DNA of 64,000 nt from positions 372,001 through 436,000 of the forward strand of contig NZ_JAPENY010000002.1 of the NCBI RefSeq assembly GCF_026341825.1, read 5' to 3'. Numbering within the stretch: position 1 is the stretch's first letter; each line of letters opens with the position of its first letter. This DNA is from Streptomyces sp. NBC_00620. Its GTDB lineage: Bacteria; Actinomycetota; Actinomycetes; Streptomycetales; Streptomycetaceae. Made by a program: the position numbers and the translations under genes. The notes beneath the pieces were generated by a model. That model ran no database searches, was not told the DNA's origin, and was given only the letters and a program-made list of their open reading frames with translations. This document shows positions 16,314 through 25,056 of the stretch, in pieces.

Positions 16314-16345
16314 TGGACAAAGATCAAGGCTGGTTGGACAGATCT
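16314..16345. promoter_or_regulatory. Direct repeat pair, candidate AraC-type operator
   Basis: TGGACA occurs at 16314 and 16335, exactly 21 bases apart, each followed by a GATC-containing sequence (AAGATC; GATCTG). Two direct half-sites separated by two helical turns are the usual binding arrangement of AraC-family proteins. The pair lies in the 96-base divergent region between the beta-galactosidase and AraC genes. Confidence 0.5.
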
Positions 16346-16374
16346 GAGGAGCCAAAGGGGAGGGGCTAAAGCGG

Positions 16375-17259
16375 ATGTACCACACCTGGATGCGCTATTT
16401 CACCCCCGGTCCCGTGCATCACCGGCTCGGTCTCGTCTGCCTCGGCGTCGGCCTCCAGTACGGCGAGCTGCCCACCGTCGGGCCCCGCACCCTCGACCAC
16501 CACGTGGCCGTCGTGATCGGCGAGGGCGGCGGCTGGTACCGGACACCCGACGGGCACCGCCTCACCGTCACCGCGCCCGCCCTGATCTGGCTGGTCCCCG
16601 GGGTACCGCACCACTACGGGCCCGACTCCGGCTGGGACGAGTGCTTCGTCGACTTCACCGGGCCCGCGACGGCGACGTACACCGAACTCGGCTACATCGA
16701 ACCGGACCGGCCCGTCGTGCCCCTCTCCGACGCCGCCGGCGCCCGCGCCGTCATCGGCCGCATCGCCCGCGCCGCCCGCCGCGACAACCCCCTCCTGGAG
16801 GTCGAGACGGGTGCCGCCGTCCACGAACTCCTCGTCGCGCTGCGCCGCGCCCGCGCCGATCTCGCCCCCGACGGCTCCCCGGTCCTGCAAGCCCTCGCCC
16901 GCGACGCGTTCCAGCCACTGTCCGTCGCCGAGCACGCGGCCCGGCACGGCATGACCCCCGCCGAACTGCGCACCGCCGTCCGCCGCGCCGCCGGACGCAG
17001 CCCCAAGGACTACCTCCTCGGCATCCGCCTGGGCCGCGCCAAGGAGCTGCTAGCCGCCACCGATCTCCCCGTCGCCGCGGTCGCCCGACAGGTGGGCTAC
17101 GACGATCCCGCCTACTTCTCCCGCCTGTTCACCCGACGCGTCGGCATGGCACCCGTCCGCTTCCGGGAACAGCAGGGCCGTACGGTGCCCGGCGGCTGGA
17201 GCGACCGGATACCTGACCCCGACGATCCACCCATGATCGAGCGTTCGCCCGCCACATAG
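16375..17259 (+). CDS. AraC-family transcriptional regulator
   Basis: A 294-residue regulator with an N-terminal AraC-type sugar-binding cupin (residues about 15-120; LTVTAPALIWLVPGVPHHYGP is the typical jelly-roll strand pair). The C-terminal double helix-turn-helix spans residues about 180-270 (SVAEHAARHGMTPAELRT; LPVAAVARQVGYDDPAYFSR, then LFTRRVGMAPVRFRE). The last helix sequence fits the AraC signature. It is transcribed away from the GH35 beta-galactosidase gene with only 96 bases between starts, so it most likely activates that gene in response to a sugar. The start ATG follows GGAGGGG at a slightly long spacing. Confidence 0.9.
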   Translation: MYHTWMRYFTPGPVHHRLGLVCLGVGLQYGELPTVGPRTLDHHVAVVIGEGGGWYRTPDGHRLTVTAPALIWLVPGVPHHYGPDSGWDECFVDFTGPATATYTELGYIEPDRPVVPLSDAAGARAVIGRIARAARRDNPLLEVETGAAVHELLVALRRARADLAPDGSPVLQALARDAFQPLSVAEHAARHGMTPAELRTAVRRAAGRSPKDYLLGIRLGRAKELLAATDLPVAAVARQVGYDDPAYFSRLFTRRVGMAPVRFREQQGRTVPGGWSDRIPDPDDPPMIERSPAT

Positions 17260-17313
17260 GGAGCGCCCATACGCCTGCAGGGAGTGTGTGCACGCCACGT
17301 AGGGTTGGTCCCC

Positions 17314-17682
17314 ATGACCAACAGCAACACCAACGAGGCGACCGCCGGCGCGGGCCCCCGGGTCGACCCGGCCGTCCGCGCCGAACTCGACCGGCTGCGC
17401 GACAGCATCGACAACATCGACGCCGCCGTCGTCCACATGCTCGCCGAGCGCTTCAAGTGCACGCAGCAGGTCGGCCACCTCAAGGCCGCCCATCAACTGC
17501 CGCCCGCCGACCCGTCCCGCGAGGCCCACCAGATCGCCCGGCTGCGCAGACTCGCCGAGAACGCCAAGCTGGATCCGGCCTTCGCCGAAAAATTGCTCAA
17601 TTTCATCATCGCCGAGGTCATCCGGCACCACGAGCGCATCGCGGACGGCACTGTCGACACCATCGCCGACACGGGGGAGTGA
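17314..17682 (+). CDS. Chorismate mutase (AroQ fold)
   Basis: Small all-helical chorismate mutase of 122 residues that converts chorismate to prephenate for Phe and Tyr synthesis. The first helix has LDRLRDSIDNIDAAVVHML, the second ERFKCTQQVGHLKAAH with Arg/Lys active-site candidates, and the third the FAEKLLNFIIAEVIRHHE pattern. The 25 N-terminal residues are low complexity. A TAGGGT hexamer at 17300-17305 ends nine bases before ATG 17314 and there is no clear ribosome site, so the transcript may be leaderless. The gene stands alone between the AraC regulator and a response regulator. Confidence 0.9.
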   Translation: MTNSNTNEATAGAGPRVDPAVRAELDRLRDSIDNIDAAVVHMLAERFKCTQQVGHLKAAHQLPPADPSREAHQIARLRRLAENAKLDPAFAEKLLNFIIAEVIRHHERIADGTVDTIADTGE

Positions 17683-17821
17683 CAGCGGCCCGCCCCACCG
17701 TGCATCCTGCGCTGAGCGCTCTGCGCTGCCTTTGCACCGAGCACTCCTTCTCCACCGCGGGCGCACGTCGTGAGTCCGTGCGGGCATAAGCTGGTATGTC
17801 CAAACGAGGGGACGTCGGGCC

Positions 17822-18352
17822 ATGCCTTCGGACGCCAAGATCCTCATCGTCGACGACCATGAGGACACGCTGTACGCCCTGGAGAGCGCCCTGGCCCCGC
17901 TGGGTTACCTCCTGTCACGGGCGACCAGCGGCGACGAGGCGCTCAAGGAAGTCCTGCGCGGCCAGGTCGGACTGCTCGTCCTCGACGTGCGCATGCCCGG
18001 CGTCAGCGGCCTCGACGTCGTGCGCTACATGCGGCGCGTGGGACAGACCCAGCACATCCCCATCATCCTGGTCACCGGCTTCGGCCCCGACGCCGAACTG
18101 ACCGCCACCGCCTTCGGCCTCGGCGTCGCCGACCTCGTCATGAAACCCATCGACCCCTGGGCCCTGCGCACCAAGGTCCGCTACCTGTACGACACCCACC
18201 AGCGCTACCAGAGCCTGGAACGCGAAGTGCGCGAACTGCGCGCCCTGGTCAAGGAACACACCCCGGACCCCGCCCTCGCGCACCCCGACACCCGCGTGCC
18301 CCTCCAGCGCGAGGCCCGCCACGGGAAGCTGAGGCAGGACCGGACCTCCTAG
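17822..18352 (+). CDS. Stand-alone response regulator
   Basis: A 176-residue protein with one receiver domain (residues 6-125): acidic pocket VDDHED, phospho-acceptor Asp in LLVLDVRMPGVSG (about residue 54), Thr in ILVTGFG and Lys in VMKPIDPW. After the receiver comes a short coiled coil (YQSLEREVRELRALVKEH) and a basic, disordered tail with no recognised output domain. No histidine kinase gene adjoins it. It could act by protein contact, like the receivers of hybrid kinase networks. The ATG follows GAGGGGACG. A TAAGCT hexamer at 17787-17792 is a possible -10. Confidence 0.88.
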   Translation: MPSDAKILIVDDHEDTLYALESALAPLGYLLSRATSGDEALKEVLRGQVGLLVLDVRMPGVSGLDVVRYMRRVGQTQHIPIILVTGFGPDAELTATAFGLGVADLVMKPIDPWALRTKVRYLYDTHQRYQSLEREVRELRALVKEHTPDPALAHPDTRVPLQREARHGKLRQDRTS

Positions 18353-18425
18353 CCAGGTTGGGGGGCAAAGGCCGTAAAGCGGGCCACCTCTGTGCGCTGT
18401 CGGACCCATCAGGCAGCATGTCCCC

Positions 18426-20918
18426 ATATCCGTACTGACGCGCGACGAAGCGCAGACCCGTGCCAAGCTCCTCGACGTCCACCACTACGGGATCGCACTC
18501 GACCTGACCGGTGGCGACGACACCTTCGACTCCCGGACCGTCATCCGGTTCACGGCCCGCACAGACGCGGACACCTTCGTCGAGCTGAAGCCCGCCGAGC
18601 TGCGCTCCGTCACCCTCGACGGGCAGCCCCTCGACCCCGAGACCCTCGACGAGAACCGGCTGCCGCTCAAGGGCCTGACCGCAGGCGAGCACGAGCTGCG
18701 CGTCGACGCCGCGATGCGCTACTCCCGCACCGGCGAGGGCATGCACCGCTTCACCGACCCCACCGACGGCGAGACCTACCTCTACACCCAGCTGTTCATG
18801 GAGGACGTCCAGCGCGTCTTCGCCGCCTTCGACCAGCCCGACCTGAAGGCCGTCTTCGAGCTGTCAGTCACCGCCCCCGAGGGCTGGACCGTCCTCGCCA
18901 ACGGCGTCACCGAACACCTCGGGGAGGGCCGCTGGGAAGCCGCCGCGACCCCGCTGATCTCCACCTACCTCGTCGCCGTCGCCGCGGGACCCTGGCACTC
19001 CGTACGCACCGAGCACCGCGGCCTCCCCTTCGGCATCCACTGCCGCCGCTCGCTGGCCCCCTACCTGGACGCCGACGCCGACGAGATCCTCGACGTCACC
19101 CGCGCCTGCTACGACCGCTACCACGAGAAGTTCGACGAGCCCTACCCCTTCGACTCCTACGACCAGGCGTTCGTCCCCGAGTTCAACGCCGGCGCCATGG
19201 AGAACCCCGGACTCGTCACCTTCCGCGACGACTTCGTCTACCGCTCCGCCGTCACCGACACCGAGCGGCAGACCCGCGCCATGGTCATCGCACACGAGAT
19301 GGCCCACATGTGGTTCGGCGACCTCGTCACGCTGCGCTGGTGGGACGACATCTGGCTGAACGAGTCCTTCGCCGAGTACATGGGCTACCAGACCCTCACC
19401 GAAGCGACCCGGTTCACCGAGACCTGGACCGAGTTCGGCGTCAGCCGCAAGCCCTGGGGCTACGACGCCGACCAGCGCCCCTCCACGCACCCCGTCGCGC
19501 CCGACCCGGACGCGGTCCCCGACACCGCGTCCGCGATGCTCAACTTCGACGGCATCTCCTACGCCAAGGGCGCCTCCGCGCTGCGCCAACTCGTCGCCTG
19601 GCTCAGCGAGAAGGACTTCCTCGACGGCATCAACACCCACTTCGCCCGCCACAAGTTCGGCAACGCCACCCTCGCCGACTTCATCGACTCCCTCGCCGGG
19701 GCCACCGAGCGGGACGTGCACGCCTGGGCCGACGCCTGGCTGCGCACCACCGGCGTCGACACCCTCACCACCACCGTCACCGACGACAGGCCCGGCTGGT
19801 CGCTCACCGTCGACCGCGACGGCAGCCGCCCGCACCGTGTCGAGGTCGGCCTCTACGACCGCGAACCCGCCGACGGCCGCACCCTCGTCGCGCGCGAGCG
19901 CATCAGCCTCGACCTGCCCATGGACGACACGGCCCAGAGCTTCCCCGGACGCCGCCCCGCCCTGGTCGTCCCCAACGAGGCGGATCTGACGTACGCCAAG
20001 ATCCGCCTCGACGAGACCTCCCTGGAAACCGTCCTGCGCGGCCTCTCCGCGATCCCCGACGGCCTCACCCGCGCGGTCCTGTGGAACACCCTGCGCGACA
20101 TGGCCCGCGACGGTGAACTCGCCCCGGCCGCCTACCTGGAGACCGCCGCCGCCCACCTGCCCGAGGAGACCGACCTCGCGCTCGTCCAGGGCGTCCTGTC
20201 CTTCGCCGCCGCACAGGTCGCCGACCGTTTCGTACGCCCCGAGGAGCGCCCTGCCGCCCTCGGCATCCTCACCTCCCTGTGCCGCGACCTCATCCGCCGC
20301 ACCGAGGACGGCTCCCACCCCGGCCTGCGCCTCACCGCCGTACGCCACTTCATCGACGTCGCCGCCCACCCGGACACCATCAGCGCCTGGTTCTCCGAGG
20401 GCACCGTCCCCGGCGGCCCCGAGCTCGACCCCGAGCTGCGCTGGCGCATCCTGGGCCGGCTCGCCGTCCTCGGCGCGATCGACGACGCCGTCATCGACGC
20501 CGAACTCGTCCAGGACCCCAGCGCCACCGGTCAGGAAGGCGCCGCACGCTGCCGCGCCGCACTGCCCGACCCGCAGGCCAAGCAGGCGGCCTGGGAGGCG
20601 ATGTTCACCAACGACGACCTCTCCAACTACCTCTTCACCGCCACCGCCCAGGGATTCTGGCAGCCCGAACAGGCCGACCTCGTCAGGGAGTACGTCGAGC
20701 GCTTCTGGCCCGACGCGGTGGCCCTCGCCGCCCGCCGCGGCCCCGCCATCGCCGAAGCCGCGGGACGCTGGGCCTTCCCCGTCCACGCCGTCGCCCCGGA
20801 GACCCTCGCCCTCGGCGAGGCCTGCCTCCGCGACGCCGACCCCATCCCGGCCCTGCGCCGCAAGCTCGCCGACCAACTGGACGACCTGGCGCGGGCGTTG
20901 CGGGTCAGGGAGGCGTAG
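18426..20918 (+). CDS. pepN: Aminopeptidase N (M1 family), non-canonical start
   Basis: Cytoplasmic zinc aminopeptidase of about 830 residues that removes N-terminal amino acids from peptides. The substrate motif GAMEN is near residue 256. The zinc site HEMAH near residue 290 is followed 18 residues later by the third ligand in WLNESFAEY. The C-terminal helical domain (ERAP1-like) runs to the end. The coding frame clearly extends upstream of the first in-frame ATG (18714) as VLTRDEAQTRAKLLDVH, which is the expected N-terminus of actinobacterial PepN. Between the in-frame stop at 18375 and 18714 there is no ATG, GTG or TTG. The start is placed at ATA 18426 by likeness to the family; an out-of-frame ATG lies at 18418. 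The start is uncertain; the product is not. Confidence 0.85.
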   Translation: MSVLTRDEAQTRAKLLDVHHYGIALDLTGGDDTFDSRTVIRFTARTDADTFVELKPAELRSVTLDGQPLDPETLDENRLPLKGLTAGEHELRVDAAMRYSRTGEGMHRFTDPTDGETYLYTQLFMEDVQRVFAAFDQPDLKAVFELSVTAPEGWTVLANGVTEHLGEGRWEAAATPLISTYLVAVAAGPWHSVRTEHRGLPFGIHCRRSLAPYLDADADEILDVTRACYDRYHEKFDEPYPFDSYDQAFVPEFNAGAMENPGLVTFRDDFVYRSAVTDTERQTRAMVIAHEMAHMWFGDLVTLRWWDDIWLNESFAEYMGYQTLTEATRFTETWTEFGVSRKPWGYDADQRPSTHPVAPDPDAVPDTASAMLNFDGISYAKGASALRQLVAWLSEKDFLDGINTHFARHKFGNATLADFIDSLAGATERDVHAWADAWLRTTGVDTLTTTVTDDRPGWSLTVDRDGSRPHRVEVGLYDREPADGRTLVARERISLDLPMDDTAQSFPGRRPALVVPNEADLTYAKIRLDETSLETVLRGLSAIPDGLTRAVLWNTLRDMARDGELAPAAYLETAAAHLPEETDLALVQGVLSFAAAQVADRFVRPEERPAALGILTSLCRDLIRRTEDGSHPGLRLTAVRHFIDVAAHPDTISAWFSEGTVPGGPELDPELRWRILGRLAVLGAIDDAVIDAELVQDPSATGQEGAARCRAALPDPQAKQAAWEAMFTNDDLSNYLFTATAQGFWQPEQADLVREYVERFWPDAVALAARRGPAIAEAAGRWAFPVHAVAPETLALGEACLRDADPIPALRRKLADQLDDLARALRVREA

Positions 20919-20960
20919 GACCGGCGACCTGAGAGCCGGTTCCCGCAAGACGATGCGGCG

Positions 20961-21006
20961 GGCTGATCATCCCTCCTAGGCTCGGGGAGGCCAGGGATGA
21001 TCAGCC
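20961..21006. promoter_or_regulatory. 14-bp inverted repeat upstream of the NmrA-like gene
   Basis: GGCTGATCATCCCT (20961-20974) and its exact complement AGGGATGATCAGCC (20993-21006) are separated by 18 bases and end three bases before the AAGGAGGAG ribosome site of the next gene. It may be an operator, or a hairpin in the leader that affects translation. It is too far from any T-tract to be called a simple terminator of pepN. Confidence 0.55.
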
Positions 21007-21021
21007 CAAGGAGGAGAACGC

Positions 21022-21855
21022 ATGATCGTTGTGACCGGTGCCACCGGGAACGTGGGCCGTGCGCTCGTCGGCCGTCTGGTCGCCGAGAACCGGCCCGTGC
21101 GGGCCCTGACCCGGGACCCGGAACAGGCGACGCTCCCCGCGGCGGCCGAGGTCGCGCGCCTCGACCTCACCGACCCGGCCGCCCTCTTCAAGGGCGCGTC
21201 CAAACTGTTCCTCCAGGTGCAGGCCACCGGTGACCGGACCGGAGCGGTGCTCGACGCGGCCCGTGCGGCGGGCGTCCGGCACATCGTGATGCTCTCCTCC
21301 GGGATCATCCGGGAGGGCGCCGACGAGACCCACCCCGTCTACGCCTGGCACGCCGCCATCGAGAGACAAGTCCGCGACAGCGGCGTGGAGTGGACCTTCC
21401 TGCGCCCCAACGCGTTCGCCGCCAACGCCCGCCAGTGGGCCCCGCAGATCCGCTCCGGCGACACCGTCCGCGGCCCCTACGCGGGCGCCCTCACCGCGCC
21501 CATCCACGAGGGCGACATAGCCGCCGTCGCCGCCCGCGCCCTCCTCGACGACGGACACACCGGCGCCGTCCACCGCCTCACGGGCCCCGCCGCGGTCACC
21601 ACCGGCGAGCAGATCGCCGCGATCGGCCGTGCCCTCGGCCGCGAACTGCGCTTCGTCGAGGTCCCGCCCGACGAGGTGGGCCGCGACCTCTTCCCGCACG
21701 TCCCGCCTCAGATGCTCCCCGGCGTCCTGAAGTCCCTCGCGGCCACCGTGGGCATACGCCCGGAGATCACCAAGACGGTCGAGGCGGTCACAGGGTCCCC
21801 GGCCCGCACCTTCGCCGAATGGGCCGTCGACCACCGGGCCGACTTCACCGCCTGA
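21022..21855 (+). CDS. NAD(P)-binding NmrA/SDR-a family oxidoreductase
   Basis: A 277-residue atypical short-chain dehydrogenase of the NmrA/azoreductase-like type. The Rossmann motif MIVVTGATGNVGRALV is at the very N-terminus. HIVMLSSGI near residue 92 and WTFLRPNAFAANARQWAPQI near residue 130 match the family, which lacks the classical YxxxK pair in standard spacing. Likely roles are NAD(P)H-dependent reduction of quinone-like or small molecules, or redox sensing; the sequence does not decide. The start ATG has a strong AAGGAGGAG site. A 14-bp inverted repeat immediately upstream suggests dedicated regulation. Confidence 0.85.
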   Translation: MIVVTGATGNVGRALVGRLVAENRPVRALTRDPEQATLPAAAEVARLDLTDPAALFKGASKLFLQVQATGDRTGAVLDAARAAGVRHIVMLSSGIIREGADETHPVYAWHAAIERQVRDSGVEWTFLRPNAFAANARQWAPQIRSGDTVRGPYAGALTAPIHEGDIAAVAARALLDDGHTGAVHRLTGPAAVTTGEQIAAIGRALGRELRFVEVPPDEVGRDLFPHVPPQMLPGVLKSLAATVGIRPEITKTVEAVTGSPARTFAEWAVDHRADFTA

Positions 21856-22051
21856 GGAGAGGGCCCCACGTCAACGCGCGGCGTCAACCCGGCCCGCGCG
21901 CACGACTCCTAGCACCTCGGCCGCTCCAACACGTTTCCTCCGTACGGCAGTACCCCCTTTTGGGTCGGATCGTTGTCCTTCGCGGGCGCGCCGACCCGAT
22001 CTGCGTACAGGCTTGGACTCCACCCTGCCGCGCGCCCACCGGAGGACACCC

Positions 22052-23419
22052 ATGAGCAGGCCGCCTCTCGCCTCAGGTCCCGAAGGCCCCGGCGCGCTGC
22101 GGCCGTTGCTCGACACCGTGCTCGACGCCCTGCGCGAGGGCGGCGAGGCGAGGGGAGGGCCGCTGCCCGCCGGAGGGCCGGAGGCGGTGGCACGACGGGT
22201 GCGGGATGCGGTCGGCGACGTACTGCCCCGGCAAGGCAGCGACGACGCCCTGCACACCCTCGTACGGGCCCTCGCCGAGGGCGCCGCAGACCCCGCCCAC
22301 CCGCTGTGCGCCGCCCACCTGCACTGCCCGCCCCTCGCCGTCGCCACCGCCGCGGACCTCGCCGTCTCCGTCCTCAACCCCTCCCTGGACTCCTGGGACC
22401 AGGCCCCCGCCGCCTCCGAACTGGAGGCACTCGTGACACGGGCGCTGGCGCGCGAAGCCGGCGCGGCGGACGCGCTCGTCACCACCGGCGGCACCGAGTC
22501 CAACCAACTCGCCCTCCTCCTAGCCCGGGAAGCACACGGAAGCGCACACGGCGGCGTGCGGCTCGTGCACGGCGCCAACGCCCACCACTCCCTGCCCCGC
22601 GCCGCCTGGCTCCTCGGCCTGCCCGACCCCGTCGTCGTCCCCGCCCCCGCCGGCACGATGGACCCCGCCGCCCTCTGCGAAGCCCTCACCGAGCTGCCGG
22701 GCCCCCTGCTCGTCGCCGCCACCGCCGGCACCACCGACGCCGGCCTCATCGACCCGCTGCCCGAGATCGCCGACCTGTGCGCGGCCCACGGCGCCCGCCT
22801 CCACATCGACGCCGCCTACGGCGGAGGCCTCCTCTTCAGCGACCGGCACCGCGGCCTGCTCGACGGACTCGACCGCGCCCGCACCGTCACCCTCGACCTG
22901 CACAAACTCGGCTGGCAGCCCGTCGCCGCGGGCCTCCTCACCGTCCGCGACGAACGCGACCTCGCCGCACTGGAACACCGCGCCGACTACCTCAACGCCG
23001 ACGACGACACCGAAGCGGGCCTCCCCGACCTCCTCGGCCGCTCCCTGCGCACCACCCGGCGCCCCGACATCCTCAAAATCGCCGTCACCCTCAAAACCCT
23101 CGGACGAGAAGGAATCGGCGCCCTCGTCGACCAAGTCTGCGCCCGCGCCCACGAGTTCGCCGACCTCATAGCCGCCCACCCCGGCTTCGAGCTCTACGAC
23201 CGGCCGACCATCAGCACTGTCCTCTTCCGGCCCACCGAAGCCACCGACGACGCCGTCGCCGCCGTACGCCGCACCCTCCTGCACGAAGGCCGCGCCGTCC
23301 TCGGCCGCGCCACCCTCGACGGCCGCCGCTGGCTCAAAGCCACCCTCCTCAACCCCCACACCCGGCCAGGCGACCTGGCCACGCTCCTGAAACTGGTGGA
23401 AGGACACACCCCCCGATGA
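22052..23419 (+). CDS. PLP-dependent decarboxylase (DesA/diaminobutyrate decarboxylase-like)
   Basis: A 455-residue group II pyridoxal-phosphate decarboxylase. TTGGTESNQLALLLAR (about residue 150) binds the cofactor phosphate. HIDAAYGGGLLF (about 255) carries the pyridine-nitrogen Asp, and TLDLHKLGWQP (about 285) holds the Schiff-base Lys. AHLHCPPLAVATAADL near residue 90 resembles the HxNCP region of siderophore decarboxylases such as DesA. The ATG follows GGAGGA. Its stop overlaps the start of the N-hydroxylase gene (ATGA), so decarboxylation of lysine or ornithine and N-hydroxylation of the amine are coupled. This is the first half of a hydroxamate siderophore pathway. Amino-acid preference cannot be read from sequence. 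Confidence 0.87.
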   Translation: MSRPPLASGPEGPGALRPLLDTVLDALREGGEARGGPLPAGGPEAVARRVRDAVGDVLPRQGSDDALHTLVRALAEGAADPAHPLCAAHLHCPPLAVATAADLAVSVLNPSLDSWDQAPAASELEALVTRALAREAGAADALVTTGGTESNQLALLLAREAHGSAHGGVRLVHGANAHHSLPRAAWLLGLPDPVVVPAPAGTMDPAALCEALTELPGPLLVAATAGTTDAGLIDPLPEIADLCAAHGARLHIDAAYGGGLLFSDRHRGLLDGLDRARTVTLDLHKLGWQPVAAGLLTVRDERDLAALEHRADYLNADDDTEAGLPDLLGRSLRTTRRPDILKIAVTLKTLGREGIGALVDQVCARAHEFADLIAAHPGFELYDRPTISTVLFRPTEATDDAVAAVRRTLLHEGRAVLGRATLDGRRWLKATLLNPHTRPGDLATLLKLVEGHTPR

Positions 23420-24834
23420 GCCCGACGCCCAACCCCCCACACCCCGCAGCCGTTGCACCCCGCGACCTGGTGGGCATCGGCATCGGCCCCTTCAACCTCT
23501 CCCTCGCCGCCCTCGCCCAGCCCCTCGCCGAACTCGACACCGTCTTCTACGAACAGCGCCCCGGCTTCGACTGGCACCCCGGCCTCCTCATCGACGGCGC
23601 CACCCTCCAAGTCCCCTTCCTCGCCGACCTGGTGACCCTCGCCGACCCTGCCAGCCCCTGGTCGTTCCTCAACTACCTCAAGGATCGCGACCGGCTCTTC
23701 CCGTTCTACTTCGCCGAGCGCTTCCACATCCAGCGCGCCGAGTACGACGCCTACTGCCGCTGGGTCGCCGACAGCCTCCCCGGACTCCACTTCGGCCACC
23801 AGGTCGACGCCGTCCGCTGGAACCCGGAACGCGCCCTGTTCGAAGTCGACTTCAGCCAACTCGACGCCGACGGGGAAGCCGAATGCCTCGGCCGCTCCTA
23901 CACCCGCAACATCGTCCTCGGCGTCGGCACCGCCCCCAACATCCCCGAACCGCTCAAGCCCCTCGTGGCGGCCCCCGGCGTGCCCGTCATCCACGCCGCG
24001 GACTACCTCAAACACCGCGAGCAGTTCCTCACCGCCGAACACATCACCGTCATCGGCGCCGGACAGTCAGGCGCCGAAGTCTTCCTCGACCTCCTGCGCA
24101 ACCGACCCGCAGGCCGCGAGAAGATCCACTGGCTCGCCCGCACCGAAGCCTTCGCACCCATGGAGTACTCCAAGCTCGGCCTGGAGCACTTCACCCCCGA
24201 CTACACCCGCTACTTCCACCACCTCACCGAACCCGTACGCGACCGGCTCGTCGCCGCCCAATGGCAACTCCACAAAGGCATCGACGCCGACACCATCGCC
24301 GCCATCCACGACGAGCTCTACCGCCGCACCCTGCACGGCGGCTGGCCCGACGCCGTCCTCACCCCCGCCGTCACCGTCCGCACCGCAGGACGCGTCGCCA
24401 CCACCAAAGTCGAACTCCACCTCGAACACACCCAACAAGGGGCCCGCTCCCGCCTCACCACCGACGCCGTCGTCCTCGCCACCGGCTACCGCGAACGCCC
24501 CCTCGGCCGCATCCTCGCCGGACTCGACCCCTACCTGCGCCGCGACAGCTCCGAACGCCCCCGCATCGACGACCAGTTCCGCCTGGTCCTCGACCCCTCC
24601 GTCACAGGGCACGTCTACGTCCAGAACGCCGAACTCCACACCCACGGTGTCGGCGCCCCCGACCTCGGTCTCGCCGCCTGGCGCAGCGCCACCATCCTCA
24701 ACTCCCTCACCGGCAAAGACCCCTACCCGCTCCCACGCCGAACGGCCTTCACCAGCTTCGGACTCGATCAACAACCACAGATCCCGTCCGCCCGCCAGGA
24801 ACGCACCCTGATCCCCTTGGTGGAGGGCAGGTAA
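23416..24834 (+). CDS. Lysine/ornithine or diamine N-monooxygenase (DesB/IucD-like)
   Basis: A 472-residue class B flavin monooxygenase of the siderophore N-hydroxylase family. GIGIGPFNLSLAALA (residue 20) is the FAD-binding motif, and WHPGLLIDGATLQVPFLADL the substrate region. The NADPH motif is VIGAGQSGAEVFLDLL (about residue 215), and ATGYRERPLGRIL (about 355) is the C-terminal FAD/ATGY motif. It uses FAD, NADPH and oxygen to make an N-hydroxy amine such as N-hydroxycadaverine. It is translationally coupled to the decarboxylase. The acyltransferase and NIS synthetase genes (desC, desD in desferrioxamine clusters) are absent nearby; the next 690 bases hold only repeats. Confidence 0.9.
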   Translation: MSPTPNPPHPAAVAPRDLVGIGIGPFNLSLAALAQPLAELDTVFYEQRPGFDWHPGLLIDGATLQVPFLADLVTLADPASPWSFLNYLKDRDRLFPFYFAERFHIQRAEYDAYCRWVADSLPGLHFGHQVDAVRWNPERALFEVDFSQLDADGEAECLGRSYTRNIVLGVGTAPNIPEPLKPLVAAPGVPVIHAADYLKHREQFLTAEHITVIGAGQSGAEVFLDLLRNRPAGREKIHWLARTEAFAPMEYSKLGLEHFTPDYTRYFHHLTEPVRDRLVAAQWQLHKGIDADTIAAIHDELYRRTLHGGWPDAVLTPAVTVRTAGRVATTKVELHLEHTQQGARSRLTTDAVVLATGYRERPLGRILAGLDPYLRRDSSERPRIDDQFRLVLDPSVTGHVYVQNAELHTHGVGAPDLGLAAWRSATILNSLTGKDPYPLPRRTAFTSFGLDQQPQIPSARQERTLIPLVEGR

Positions 24835-24947
24835 GAAGCGAAGCCTTCCAAACACGGCTCAGCACCCGCGACGGCAAGAAGCCGCTGGAGATCACCCGGG
24901 CCATCGGCGTTTCCTGCGGGCCGCCACCCGGGCTGCCGTGGGGGATG

Positions 24948-25056
24948 GTTTTTCGCCCCCTCCGCCCCTACCCAACCCGTACCTGGGGGCTCCGCCCCCA
25001 GACCCCCGCTCGCCCGAAGGGCTCGTCCTCAAACGCCGGACGGGCTGGAGAGCGGA
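24948..25056 (+). repeat. Interspersed GC-rich repeat, copy B
   Basis: Same layout as the left copy at 11466-11579: GTTTTTCGCCCCCTCCGC, CCCCTACCC, then GGGGGCTCCGCCCCCAGA and CGTCCTCAAACGCCGGAC. The internal GGGGGC/GCCCCC arms form a short hairpin. It leads directly into the 70-bp tandem array. The stretch 24835-25524 contains no plausible gene; apart from this repeat it holds the tandem array, a short link and a long inverted repeat. Confidence 0.85.

Noticed and set aside
18864..20948. A 694-residue minus-strand frame opposite pepN
   Set aside because: Very high Gly/Val/Glu content typical of antisense shadow; pepN has the full M1 zinc site.
21856..22051. Iron-box operator upstream of the siderophore-type operon
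   Set aside because: No stretch resembling TTAGGTTAGGCTAACCTAA was found on either strand.
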